A stretch of 40,657 nt of DNA from Candidatus Caldatribacterium californiense OP9-cSCG. Its GTDB lineage: Bacteria > Atribacterota > Atribacteria > Atribacterales > Caldatribacteriaceae. Position 1 is the stretch's first letter, and each line of letters starts with the position of its first letter. The DNA is taken from contig APKF01000042.1 of assembly GCA_000353875.1 (NCBI GenBank), forward strand, positions 1 to 40,657. The letters are read 5' to 3'. The notes beneath the pieces were generated by a model. The model ran no database searches and was not told where the DNA came from. It was given only the letters and a program-made list of their open reading frames with translations. This document shows positions 20,512 through 28,974 of the stretch, piece after piece. Made by a program: the position numbers and the translations under genes.

Positions 20512-20540
20512 ATTATACTCTATAACCTGGTGCAAAGAGA
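20512..20540 (-). promoter_or_regulatory. Predicted promoter of the glutaredoxin-FTR-metal transporter operon
   Basis: On the minus strand a perfect -10 TATAAT (complement of 20512-20517) stands 24 nt before the glutaredoxin ATG. The region 17 nt upstream (TCTCTT) is a poor -35 match. No clear Zur- or Fur-type palindrome was seen around it. Confidence 0.5.
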
Positions 20541-20542
20541 AT

Positions 20543-21707
20543 TTATTCGGTGATCCAAAGTTTTTTGCAGTCTTTCCCGGTCTTCTCCCGCTCCACTCTG
20601 GTGGTCAATATTTTCTGGTCCATGAAGGGAGAAAGTGGTTCGGCTTCTCCTTCGGTCATGAGGTAACCGCTCTCAAATCGTACTCCGTGGACTTCCGGGA
20701 CAGAGAAGACGCTCACGTCGATGCATACCGTCATCCCGGGTCTGAGAGCGTCGTCACTGTGGGGGCCGAAAAAAGGAGCCTCGGCTTCCATCAGCCCTAT
20801 GGTGTGGACAAAGGGGCAAACGAGGCACTTTTTGTACCGTACCCCCTCTGCGTGAGGAACTCTCGGGTAGTAGCGTCGATTTCCCTTCCCCGTATCCCTG
20901 GCCTGAGATTCTCCCGAGTTATCCGGTAGGCTTCGACCAGGTCATGAAGGCAGAGTCGCTGGGTCTTGGAAGGTTTTCCGCCGACGACCATGGTGTACCC
21001 GAAAACCCCGGCGTACCCATTGTAGCAAGGACTCAGGCCCAGCGTCACGGTTTCACCGCTTTCGAATCTTTTCTCCGAGGCAGTAGGCACTACGCCGTTT
21101 GACCGTTTACCGCTGGCCACGATGGTCTTGAAGGCAAACCAGTTTGCTCCCTGGTGCCAGGCTTTCCATTCCCCGGCGGCAGCAATGTCTCTCTCCCTTG
21201 TGCCCTCTCTGACCAGGGGTTCCATCGCCTGAAAGGCTTCTTTAGCGATGGCGAAGGCATTCTGGATCTGCTCCGTTTCCCGGGGGACTTTATTTCCCGG
21301 AACCGCTCGTATTCGGGGGTTACGTCTACGAGTTCTACTTCTCGCAGGTCCTTCCCAGGGAGCCGGTGGACCCCAAGGGACATTCTCTCAGGGCCGACTA
21401 CGCCAATGCGCTCTCCCTTTCCCTTCAGGCCGACTTCACAGAAGATTTCGGCAAAGGAGGATATTCTGGCATTGGGGTATTCCTCTCCTGGAACCATGAA
21501 AACCGGAATGTTTCGGGTTTCCCTGATGCTGGAATTGATTTTGGCGAATGGCTCCGACTCCGGACCTCCCAGGATCATCGGTTCCCCGTGGCGGGGAACG
21601 ACAACACAACCACTCTCAAACTGGGGACACCATCCCGAAAGGTACCAGCCATTGGCAATATTGAGCTTGTCGTAGTAAATGAGGATGGTGGCTAAGTGTG
21701 TGATGGC
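20543..21707 (-). pseudogene. M24 family (Xaa-Pro dipeptidase/creatinase-like) gene, frameshifted and 5'-truncated
   Basis: Read on the minus strand, three frames together make one M24-like protein. The N-terminal part (from about 21707: NIANGWYLSGWCPQFESG, VVGPERMSLGV) shifts at about 21290 in a CCCCC run (KSP then ETEQIQNAF). The middle (MEPLVREGTRERD, CYNGYAGVFGYTMVVGG) shifts at about 20832 in an AAAAA run. The last part reads VHTIGLMEAEAPFFG to the stop at 20543. One added base at each site restores the frame. There is no start codon upstream of 21707, where a TGA closes the frame. The usual metal-binding Asp pair is replaced by the NGYAGVFGY region, so even the intact protein may lack peptidase activity. 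Confidence 0.8.
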
Positions 21708-21945
21708 TCAGCGTCAATGGCTGTGAGTACCGATCAAGACTTTGCTTTCTTTGCCCATCCTGTGGCCGTTACCTGCGTAGGAGAGGAAATTCCAGGAACT
21801 TCCCCCAATGGAAGGAGAAGTTCAGCCCCAGAAGCCTTAAAGGCCCAAAGGATAAGTCCAGAAGACCCAAAAAGAGTCGGAAACTGGATCATGGGAAGAG
21901 GCTCTGGAGGGGGCTGAGAGGCACTGGTTTCTCGAGTACTCCACG
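21708..21945. other. Gap without a confident gene
   Basis: Only a 52-codon frame on the minus strand (21892 to 21734) has some protein-like character (SSGLILWAFKASGAELLLP, then WAKKAKS). It lacks a ribosome-binding site and I do not recognise it. It could be a remnant upstream of the broken M24 gene. Nothing else is evident. Confidence 0.35.
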
Positions 21946-21997
21946 TGATGTGGACCTATACAAGAACTTGTAAAACCGGGCGAGCATCTTCTATAAT
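21946..21997 (+). promoter_or_regulatory. Promoter of the tRNA-Ser/SRP RNA/dnaX transcript
   Basis: A -35 TTGTAA (21968-21973) and perfect -10 TATAAT (21992-21997) are separated by 18 nt; tRNA-Ser starts 19 nt later. The stretch 21946-21973 closely resembles the sequence in front of the sugar-operon promoter (27993-28018). Confidence 0.75.
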
Positions 21998-22015
21998 GTC
22001 TCTGGAGACGAAAAG

Positions 22016-22398
<383 letters not shown>

Positions 22399-22428
22399 TT
22401 TTGTGGTTGTCCTCAGAGAGGTGGAACG

Positions 22429-24024
22429 TTGTCGTACCTTGCGCTGTACCGGAAGTGGAGACCGTACCGTTTTGAAGACATTGCCGGACAGGACACCGTC
22501 ATCCAGGTCCTCCTGAACGCCCTGAAATCTCAACGCATCCCCCATGCTTTCCTCTTTTCCGGTCCCCGGGGCGTGGGGAAAACCACCACCGCCCGGGTGC
22601 TCGCTATGGCGTTGAACTGCCGCGAGGGGGTGACACCAGCTCCCTGCGGAGTCTGTAATTCGTGCCTTGCTATCCGTCAGGGTCGGGCCCTGGACGTTGT
22701 GGAGATTGATGCCGCCTCGCACCGGGGGATTGACGAAATTCGGGAGCTCCGGGAGAACGTCAAATACGTTCCGCTTGAATCCCGTTTCAAGGTTTACATC
22801 ATTGACGAGGTGCACATGCTTACCCCGGAAGCCTTTAATGCCCTTTTGAAGACCCTTGAAGAGCCACCGGGGCATGTTGTGTTCATTCTCGCGACCACGG
22901 ACCCAAAGCGACTTCCGGAAACCATCCTCTCAAGATGCGTGCGTCTTTTCTTCAACCCCATTCCCCATGAGGTCATCGTGGAACAGCTTCGCAGGATTGC
23001 CGCTTCAGAGGAGGTCTCAATCGAGGAGGATGTGCTCCACCTCATTGCCCGAAAGGCAGAGGGATCTTTACGGGATGCGGAAAGCCTCCTGGAGCAGCTT
23101 CTCGCCTTTGGTGAGAAGGTGATTCCCCTCTCCCTTGCGGTCAAGGTGCTCCGGGATGTAGAGACCAGGGATCTTGATGCCTTTTTCGCCCTTTTGTGTA
23201 AGAAAGACCTGGGGAAGGCTCTCGTGACCCTGGAGGAGTGGCTTTCCCGTGGTCTTGGCCCGGAAGATATTGTGGCAAGCCTTGTGCAGTACTTCCGTGA
23301 CCTTTTCGTGGTTGCCTCCTCAACGTATCACTCTCTTTTTGGGATTTCCCAGTCCCGCTGGAGTGACCTGAAGGCGCTGGCTGAGCCTTTTGACCCCCAG
23401 GTGTTCGGAACCGTCCTCAACCGGTTGCGTGTTCTTGAGGGGGATCTACGCCGCCTCCCCCATGCTCGCGTTTTGCTTGAGGTTGCTCTCCTTGATATAA
23501 TGGAATGCTTAGGGCAAAAAGGAGAGGAAGAAAAACCGGAGGCATCTGGAACCGTTCCTTCCCGGAGGGATTTCTGGCAGGAGGTGCTCCAGGAGGTCAA
23601 GCGCTCAAAAATTTCGCTTTACGCCTTTCTGCAGCTTGCCGAGGTTCGCTTCGAGGAGCCCTCGCGCCTTGTCATCGCCTTTGGGCCAGACTGTCAGTTC
23701 CACAAAGAAAGCGTGGAACGCCGGGAGAATTTGGAAATCCTCGAGAAGGCGCTTTTGCGTGTACGCGGGGAGAAATGCCGGATTGAGTGTGTGCTTCAGG
23801 GGGAGAGAAAGGTAGAGACTCGGGAGGTCGTGGTTTCTGAAGCTCCCAGGAAAACGGAGCCGGTGCGGGAACGATTGCGGGAGGGGAATTCCCCTCTTCC
23901 GGAAATCCTGAATCTCTTCTCGGGAACCGTGGTGCACTACGTCCCGAGTGAGCAGCCGAAGGGCAGGTGGGAAGATGCAGAATTGGAAAAACCTGATGAA
24001 GGAAGCCCAGAAGATGCAGGCTAA
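22429..24024 (+). CDS. dnaX: DNA polymerase III gamma/tau subunit
   Basis: 531 residues from TTG 22429, with AGAGAGGTGG just upstream. The clamp-loader AAA+ module has Walker A GPRGVGKTTTARVLA (residues 45-59), a zinc-binding cluster (C64, then CGVCNSC), Walker B/DExx IIDEVHML and the SRC arginine finger in ILSRCVRLFF. Domain III is followed by a charged C-terminal region of about 160 residues that could bind polymerase as tau. An AAAAA run near codon 363 is too weak to claim a programmed shift to gamma. It overlaps ybaB by 50 nt. Confidence 0.95.
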   Translation: MSYLALYRKWRPYRFEDIAGQDTVIQVLLNALKSQRIPHAFLFSGPRGVGKTTTARVLAMALNCREGVTPAPCGVCNSCLAIRQGRALDVVEIDAASHRGIDEIRELRENVKYVPLESRFKVYIIDEVHMLTPEAFNALLKTLEEPPGHVVFILATTDPKRLPETILSRCVRLFFNPIPHEVIVEQLRRIAASEEVSIEEDVLHLIARKAEGSLRDAESLLEQLLAFGEKVIPLSLAVKVLRDVETRDLDAFFALLCKKDLGKALVTLEEWLSRGLGPEDIVASLVQYFRDLFVVASSTYHSLFGISQSRWSDLKALAEPFDPQVFGTVLNRLRVLEGDLRRLPHARVLLEVALLDIMECLGQKGEEEKPEASGTVPSRRDFWQEVLQEVKRSKISLYAFLQLAEVRFEEPSRLVIAFGPDCQFHKESVERRENLEILEKALLRVRGEKCRIECVLQGERKVETREVVVSEAPRKTEPVRERLREGNSPLPEILNLFSGTVVHYVPSEQPKGRWEDAELEKPDEGSPEDAG

Positions 24025-24283
24025 GATTGCCAGGATGCAGGAAGAGCTCCGGCAGAAAACGGTGGAAGCCACAAGTGGCGGGGGAATGGTTAGGGTCACC
24101 TGCAACGGTCAGCAGGAAATCTTGAGCATCGCCATCGACCCTGAACTTCTTGAGGAGAAAGATGTCGAGATGCTCCAGGACCTGATCCTTGTTGCGGTGA
24201 ACGAAGCACTGAATCGTTCCCGAGAGCTCGCCCAGGAAGAGCTGGCTAAAATCACCGGTGGTCTCAACATTCCGGGTTTGTAG
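23975..24283 (+). CDS. YbaB/EbfC nucleoid-associated protein
   Basis: A 102-residue protein with the family pattern: coiled MQNWKNLMKEAQKMQAKIA, MQEELRQKTVEA, the strand motif GGGMVRVTCNGQQ and the C-terminal helix NRSRELAQEELAKIT. It binds DNA and is usually encoded between dnaX and recR, as here. ATG 23975 is chosen because AGGTGGGA precedes it; a GTG at 23948 would add nine residues without family support. Confidence 0.93.
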   Translation: MQNWKNLMKEAQKMQAKIARMQEELRQKTVEATSGGGMVRVTCNGQQEILSIAIDPELLEEKDVEMLQDLILVAVNEALNRSRELAQEELAKITGGLNIPGL

Positions 24284-24295
24284 AAGGTGGAAGGG

Positions 24296-24922
24296 GTGCA
24301 GGACGCCTATCCTGAGTCACTGGACCGGGTCATTCGCGCGCTTTCGCGATTGCCTGGAATCGGACCGAAAACTGCTCAGCGCCTCGCTTTCTACCTCGTG
24401 AAATCCCCTTCAGGGGAGCTTGAGGAACTCCTTCGGGCTCTTGAGGATATGCGGAGGAAAATCCGCTTCTGCAAACGGTGTGGTTTCTTCAGCGAGGAAG
24501 ACCTCTGCCGGATCTGTCAGGACGCTTCCCGGGATGCCCATACCCTCTGTGTCGTGGAACGGCCCCAGGACGTTTTTGCCCTGGAACGGGCGGGATTCCG
24601 GGGAAGGTACCACGTTCTGCAGGGGGTCCTCTCGCCCATTTCAGGGATTGGCCCTGAGGATATTCGTATTCCTCAGCTCTTTGAGCGAATCCAAAAGGAG
24701 CACATCGAGGAGGTGATTCTGGCACTGAACCCATCAGTTGACGGGGAAGCCACGGCGCTCTTTCTGGCTCAAAAGCTCGGTGCTTTTCCGGTGAAGGTAA
24801 CCCTGATTGCCCGGGGATTGCCCTCGGGTGGAGACCTTGAGTTTGCCGATGAGGTGACGCTGGCACAGGCGCTTGAGGGGAGACGAGAAATTCGCGTGAC
24901 TCCAGGAAAGGAGGCCTCGTAA
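24296..24922 (+). CDS. recR: Recombination mediator RecR
   Basis: 208 residues from GTG 24296 (GAAGGTGG 5 nt upstream; GTG 24287 is an alternative). Helix-hairpin-helix LSRLPGIGPKTAQRLAFYL at the N terminus is followed by a four-Cys zinc finger (CKRC, then CRIC) and a Toprim domain (LCVVERPQD, SVDGEATALFLA). The C terminus has TLIARGLPSGGDLEFADEVTL. It works with RecF/RecO to load RecA on gapped DNA. It ends 2 nt before porG. Confidence 0.95.
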   Translation: MQDAYPESLDRVIRALSRLPGIGPKTAQRLAFYLVKSPSGELEELLRALEDMRRKIRFCKRCGFFSEEDLCRICQDASRDAHTLCVVERPQDVFALERAGFRGRYHVLQGVLSPISGIGPEDIRIPQLFERIQKEHIEEVILALNPSVDGEATALFLAQKLGAFPVKVTLIARGLPSGGDLEFADEVTLAQALEGRREIRVTPGKEAS

Positions 24923-24924
24923 CC

Positions 24925-25497
24925 TTGGAAAAACCCCTGGAAATTCGATGGCATGGCCGGGGAGGGCAGGGAGTCGTCACCGCCTCTCGCATCCTTGCCG
25001 ATGCCCTGCTGCGGGAAGGGAAGTACTTCCAGGCTTTCCCCGAGTACGGTCCTGAACGAATGGGTGCTCCGGTGAAGGCATACAACCGGGTAAGCAGCAC
25101 CCCGATTCGCATTCACTCAGGAGTGACAAATCCTGAGATGGTCGTGGTGGTGGACCCCACTCTTCTTGGAACGGTGGACGTCCTTGAAGGTCTTGCCGAG
25201 AATGGAACGGTGGTGGCCAATTTCCCCGGGACTCCGGGAGATTTGCGGAATCTCCTCCATTTTACTTCCGGAACGGTGGTGGTGGTGGACGCTTCCCGGA
25301 TTTCTCGGGAAATCCTCGGGCGGGTGGTGGTGAACACTCCGATTCTTGGGGCGCTCTGTCGGGTTTTGTCAGAAGTGAAGCTCGAGAACGTCCTTGAAGC
25401 CGTAAAAGCACAGTTTGGAGAGAAACTCCGGGCAGAGGTGGTGGAGAAAAACCTCGCCTGTTTACGAAGAGCGTATGAGGAGGCGCAGATAGGATGA
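24925..25497 (+). CDS. porG: Pyruvate:ferredoxin oxidoreductase gamma subunit
   Basis: 190 residues from TTG 24925, with GGAGG 10 nt upstream. It matches the 2-oxoacid:ferredoxin oxidoreductase gamma family: RWHGRGGQGVVTASRILA, FPEYGPERMGAPVKAYNR, VVVVDPTLL. The gamma-delta-alpha-beta order is that of the four-subunit enzymes in Thermotoga and archaea. The complex oxidises pyruvate to acetyl-CoA and CO2 and reduces ferredoxin. It overlaps porD by 4 nt. Confidence 0.92.
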   Translation: MEKPLEIRWHGRGGQGVVTASRILADALLREGKYFQAFPEYGPERMGAPVKAYNRVSSTPIRIHSGVTNPEMVVVVDPTLLGTVDVLEGLAENGTVVANFPGTPGDLRNLLHFTSGTVVVVDASRISREILGRVVVNTPILGALCRVLSEVKLENVLEAVKAQFGEKLRAEVVEKNLACLRRAYEEAQIG

Positions 25498-25781
25498 GCA
25501 AGCTCAAGAGCTGGAAGGAACTCCCCCCAGGTGGGCTTATCCCTGAAGCAGGGAATGCTCGAACCTACAAAACCGGCGACTGGAGGACCGAGAGACCTCA
25601 GGTGGACAAGGCAAAATGCATTAACTGTTTCTTCTGCTGGGCATACTGCCCTGATGCTTCGGTGATTGTTGATGCCGACCGGGGGACGATGGAAGGCTTT
25701 GATTACGACCACTGCAAGGGCTGTGGCATCTGTGCGAGTGTTTGCCCCAAGCAGGCGATCACCATGATTCCGGAACGGTAG
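25494..25781 (+). CDS. porD: Pyruvate:ferredoxin oxidoreductase delta subunit (2x[4Fe-4S] ferredoxin)
   Basis: A 95-residue protein with two cluster motifs: CINCFFCWAYCP and CKGCGICASVCP. The N-terminal WKELPPGG and TGDWRTERPQVD fit PorD subunits. It passes electrons from the thiamine diphosphate site to free ferredoxin. It ends 17 nt before the porA start. Confidence 0.94.
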   Translation: MSKLKSWKELPPGGLIPEAGNARTYKTGDWRTERPQVDKAKCINCFFCWAYCPDASVIVDADRGTMEGFDYDHCKGCGICASVCPKQAITMIPER

Positions 25782-25798
25782 AAAGCGAGGGAGGTTCA

Positions 25799-26981
25799 GT
25801 GAGCAAGGTCCTTGGTTTGAATGGGAATGCCGCGGCGGCTCACGCCATGCGCCAGATTAACCCTCATGTCGTTGCCGCCTATCCCATCACCCCGCAAACG
25901 GACTGTGTGGAACGCTTTGCTGAGTTCGTCAGCGAAGGTCTTGTGGACACCGAGTTCGTGACGGTGGAGAGCGAACACAGTGCGCTGAGTGCCTGCATCG
26001 GTGCGGCGGCGGCCGGCGGCCGGGTGATGACGGCGACGTCCTCCCAGGGGCTGGCCCTCATGTGGGAGATGCTCTACATTGCCGCCAGCATGCGTCTGCC
26101 CATCGTCATGATGGTGGTGAACCGGGCGCTTTCGGGGAACATCAACATCCACTGCGATCACTCCGATACCATGGGGGCCCGGGATGCAGGGATGGATTCA
26201 GCTATTTTCGGAAAACGCCCAGGAAGTGTACGACAACATGATTCAGGCGGTGAGGATTGCGGAGGACATGAGGGTTCGGCTCCCGGTGATGGTCACCCAG
26301 GATGGGTTCATCATCAGCCACGCTGTGGAGCGGGTGGAGTTGCTTGACGACGAGGAAGTGAAAAACTTCGTAGGACCGTACAGGCCTCTGTACCCCCTCC
26401 TTGACGTTCGTAATCCGGTCACCTATGGTCCTCTGGACCTTTTCGATTACTACTTCGAACATAAACGCTCCGAAATTGAGGCCATCGATAACTGTCTTCC
26501 GGTCATCGAAGAGGTCGGAAAAGAGTTCGGAAGGCTTTCCGGAAGGTCCTATGGACTTCTTGAAGAGTACAGACTTGAGGATGCGGAGTACGCGGTGGTG
26601 GCTCTGGGTTCAACCTGCGGCACCGCTAAAGAGGCGGTGGATCGGCTGCGGGACCGGGGGAAGAAGGTTGGGCTTTTGAAAATCCGCTGTTTCCGGCCGT
26701 TCCCCAAAGACGAAGTCATTCGTGCCCTGGCGCCGCGAAAGGGCGTTGCAGTCCTGGATCGCTCGGTCGTCTTTGGCGGTTTTGGTGGGCCGGTGTTCAC
26801 CGAAATCCGTTCCGCTCTTTACGACCTTCCATCCCGGCCACTGATTGTCGACTTCTACTACGGCCTTGGAGGACGAGACATTTACGTTGAGGACATCGAG
26901 AAGGCCTTCGCCCGCGTTGAGGAAGTTGTTCGGGTAGGACGGGTGGAGAAACACATCGACTATCTCGGTTTGAGGGAGTAG
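25799..26981 (+). CDS. porA: Pyruvate:ferredoxin oxidoreductase alpha subunit, frameshifted
   Basis: Starts at GTG 25799 behind GAGGGAGG. Frame 1 reads through AYPITPQTDCVERF, VESEHSALSAC and NINIHCDHSDTMGARDAG. At about 26189-26191 the sense continues in another frame as WIQLFSENAQEVYDN to 26981. Removing one G from the GGG at 26189-26191 gives the expected DAGWIQLFS and a protein of about 393 residues, normal for PorA. All other parts look intact. A frameshift would remove the enzyme unless another copy exists, so a base-call error is a strong alternative. Confidence 0.88.
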
Positions 26982-26994
26982 GAGGGTGACGACC

Positions 26995-27918
26995 ATGCCA
27001 ACCCTGAAAGAACTGGCGAAGCGACCGGAACGGCTCACCCCGGGGCATCGGCTCTGTGCGGGGTGTGGAGCGCCCATTGCGGTGCGGCTCATCCTTGCGG
27101 CGGCGGATAAGCCGGTGGTGGCGGCGAACGCCACGGGGTGCCTGGAAGTTTCAACGACCATTTTCCCCTACACCGCCTGGAACATTCCCTGGATTCACAG
27201 CGCCTTTGAGAACGCCGCGGCCACCATTGCTGGTGTTGAGAGCATGTACCGGGCCAGGCGCAGAAGAGGGGAGATTGAAGAGGAAATCTACTTCGTCGCC
27301 TTTGGAGGGGACGGAGGAACCTACGACATCGGGCTTCAGGCGCTTTCTGGAGCTTTAGAGCGGGGGCACCGTTTCCTCTACGTCTGCTACAACAACGAAG
27401 CCTACATGAACACGGGTATCCAGCGTTCCAGCGCCACACCCCTTGGGGCCTGGACGACCACAAGCCCCGTGGGAAGGGTGCTCCCGGGGAAGACCCAGTG
27501 GCGGAAGAACCTCACCGAAATCGTTGCTGCTCACGGCATCCCCTATGTTGCCCAGTCGGTGGCCTCAAACTGGCGGGATCTTGTCACCAAGGCGGAGAAG
27601 GCGTTCCACACCGACGGACCGTCGTTCATCAACGTTCTTGCTTCATGCAACCGGGGCTGGCGCCATGAGCCCTCAGAAACTCTAAAGATTATGCAGCTTG
27701 CAGTGGACTGTTGCATCTGGCCACTCTACGAGGTGGAAAACGGAGTGTACCGGCTCACGTATAAACCCAAGGAGAAAAAGCCGGTGGAAGAGTGGTTGAG
27801 GGCCCAGGGGAGGTTCCGTCACCTCCTGGCGCCAGAGAACCGTCACCTCGTTGAGGCTTTCCAGCGCTACGTCGATGAGGAGTGGGAACGCCTCCTGAAA
27901 AAGTGTGGGGAGGCGTGA
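26995..27918 (+). CDS. porB: Pyruvate:ferredoxin oxidoreductase beta subunit (thiamine diphosphate-binding)
   Basis: 307 residues from ATG 26995 (GGAGGG 8 nt upstream; GTG 26986 is less likely). CAGCGAPIA near residue 22 supplies cluster cysteines. The ThDP motif is FGGDGGTYDIGLQALSGA, then CYNNEAYMNTGIQRS. ASCNRGW and the C-terminal WLRAQGRFRHL are family features. It is the last gene of the dnaX-recR-por run and is followed by a strong terminator. Confidence 0.95.
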   Translation: MPTLKELAKRPERLTPGHRLCAGCGAPIAVRLILAAADKPVVAANATGCLEVSTTIFPYTAWNIPWIHSAFENAAATIAGVESMYRARRRRGEIEEEIYFVAFGGDGGTYDIGLQALSGALERGHRFLYVCYNNEAYMNTGIQRSSATPLGAWTTTSPVGRVLPGKTQWRKNLTEIVAAHGIPYVAQSVASNWRDLVTKAEKAFHTDGPSFINVLASCNRGWRHEPSETLKIMQLAVDCCIWPLYEVENGVYRLTYKPKEKKPVEEWLRAQGRFRHLLAPENRHLVEAFQRYVDEEWERLLKKCGEA

Positions 27919-27919
27919 G

Positions 27920-27960
27920 GCAAAAAGGGGTGGGGACATCCCACCCCTTTTTGCGTTTTC
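27920..27960 (+). terminator. Rho-independent terminator after porB
   Basis: GCAAAAAGGGGTGGG (27920-27934) pairs perfectly with CCCACCCCTTTTTGC (27940-27954) around GACAT, followed by GTTTTC. The T-run is partly inside the stem. Confidence 0.92.
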
Positions 27961-27992
27961 CAAAGAAGCGCTGGGTCCCCCGGTGTCCCGCA

Positions 27993-28058
27993 TGATGTGA
28001 ACCCATACAGACTTGACAGAGGATACCGTATATGGTATATTGACATCGATGACATCGT
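27993..28058 (+). promoter_or_regulatory. Promoter and operator-like repeats of the sugar-uptake operon
   Basis: A near-consensus promoter: TTGACA (28013-28018), 17-nt spacer, TATATT (28036-28041). The spacer/-10 carries an inverted repeat, ATACC and GGTAT around GTATAT (28024-28039). Right after the -10 is a tandem direct repeat TGACATCGA/TGACATCGT (28041-28058) that includes the palindrome CATCGATG. Both could be repressor sites; the LacI-family gene at 32154 is the obvious candidate. Confidence 0.75.
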
Positions 28059-28074
28059 AGGCGCAGGATGTCCA

Positions 28075-28974
28075 ATGTCGTCACAAGCAAGAGGAAGAAG
28101 GGCTTTCAAGTTTATCCTTCCGGCTTTGCTGTGCATGCTTTTTGTCCACATCATCCCCATTTTCTGGGGTGCCTACATCGCCTTCATCGACCTTGATATC
28201 TACACCATTACCCGGTGGATGCAGGCTCCCTTTGTGGGGTTGCGCAATTTCTTCACGGTGTTCTCTCCTGCAACCGATGTTGGTGTTCGGTACCTGCGCT
28301 CTATCTGGAATGTGGTATACTTTGGCCTTATCACCATCCCTGCGGGGTACTTTATCGGCCTTCTTGTGGCGCTACTCCTCAACCGGAAATTCTTTGGCCG
28401 GACGCTGGTACGGGGGCTCATTCTTCTGCCGTACATCACCCCGGATTCTGTGGCCTACAACGTCTGGCGGTTCATTTTCCAAGCTCGCATCGGTATTGTC
28501 AACAAGTACCTTCTTGCTCTGGGTCTTATCGAAGAACCGATTATCTGGCTTGTAGGGGACCGGGCCATTTACGCCGTGATGATTGCAAGCGTCTGGAAAG
28601 GCTGGCCTTTCGCCTGTCTCGTCCTCCTTGCCGGATTGCAGAGCATTCCTCAGGAACTCTATGAGGCGGCGAAAATCGATGGTGCATCTTCTTTTGGGCT
28701 TTTCCGTTTTGTGACCTTTCCCATGCTTCGTCCGGTGAGTGCCACCTTGCTTCTGCTTTCGGCCATCTGGAACTTCCACGCCTTTAACCAGTTCTATATC
28801 CTCCTTGGAGCCGATCCAGGGAAGACCCACGTGCCTTCGACGTTCATCCTCCAAGAGGCTTTCACCAACTTCCATTTTGGGCAGGGTGCGGCGATGTCCG
28901 TGTTCCTCACGGTAGTGGTGCTTTTGATGACCGTGGCCATTCTCCGGGTCCGGAGAAGGGGTGAGGAGTGGTGA
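28075..28974 (+). CDS. Sugar ABC transporter permease (MalF/UgpA-type)
   Basis: 299 residues from ATG 28075, with AGGA 6 nt upstream. Six membrane segments begin at FILPALLCMLFVHIIPIFWG. The cytoplasmic EAA loop for ATPase docking reads IPQELYEAAKIDGASSFGLFRFVTFP (about 205-230). It is the first of two permeases of a CUT1-type importer. Together with the GH12 glucanase two genes on, it suggests uptake of beta-glucan oligosaccharides, which is inference. No ATPase gene is present; such systems often share a common one. Confidence 0.92.
   Translation: MSSQARGRRAFKFILPALLCMLFVHIIPIFWGAYIAFIDLDIYTITRWMQAPFVGLRNFFTVFSPATDVGVRYLRSIWNVVYFGLITIPAGYFIGLLVALLLNRKFFGRTLVRGLILLPYITPDSVAYNVWRFIFQARIGIVNKYLLALGLIEEPIIWLVGDRAIYAVMIASVWKGWPFACLVLLAGLQSIPQELYEAAKIDGASSFGLFRFVTFPMLRPVSATLLLLSAIWNFHAFNQFYILLGADPGKTHVPSTFILQEAFTNFHFGQGAAMSVFLTVVVLLMTVAILRVRRRGEEW

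Noticed and set aside
23505-23530. Programmed -1 frameshift in dnaX at GCAAAAAGG
   Set aside because: The A-run is short, no clear stimulatory stem was seen, and the -1 frame stays open for about 90 codons instead of stopping.
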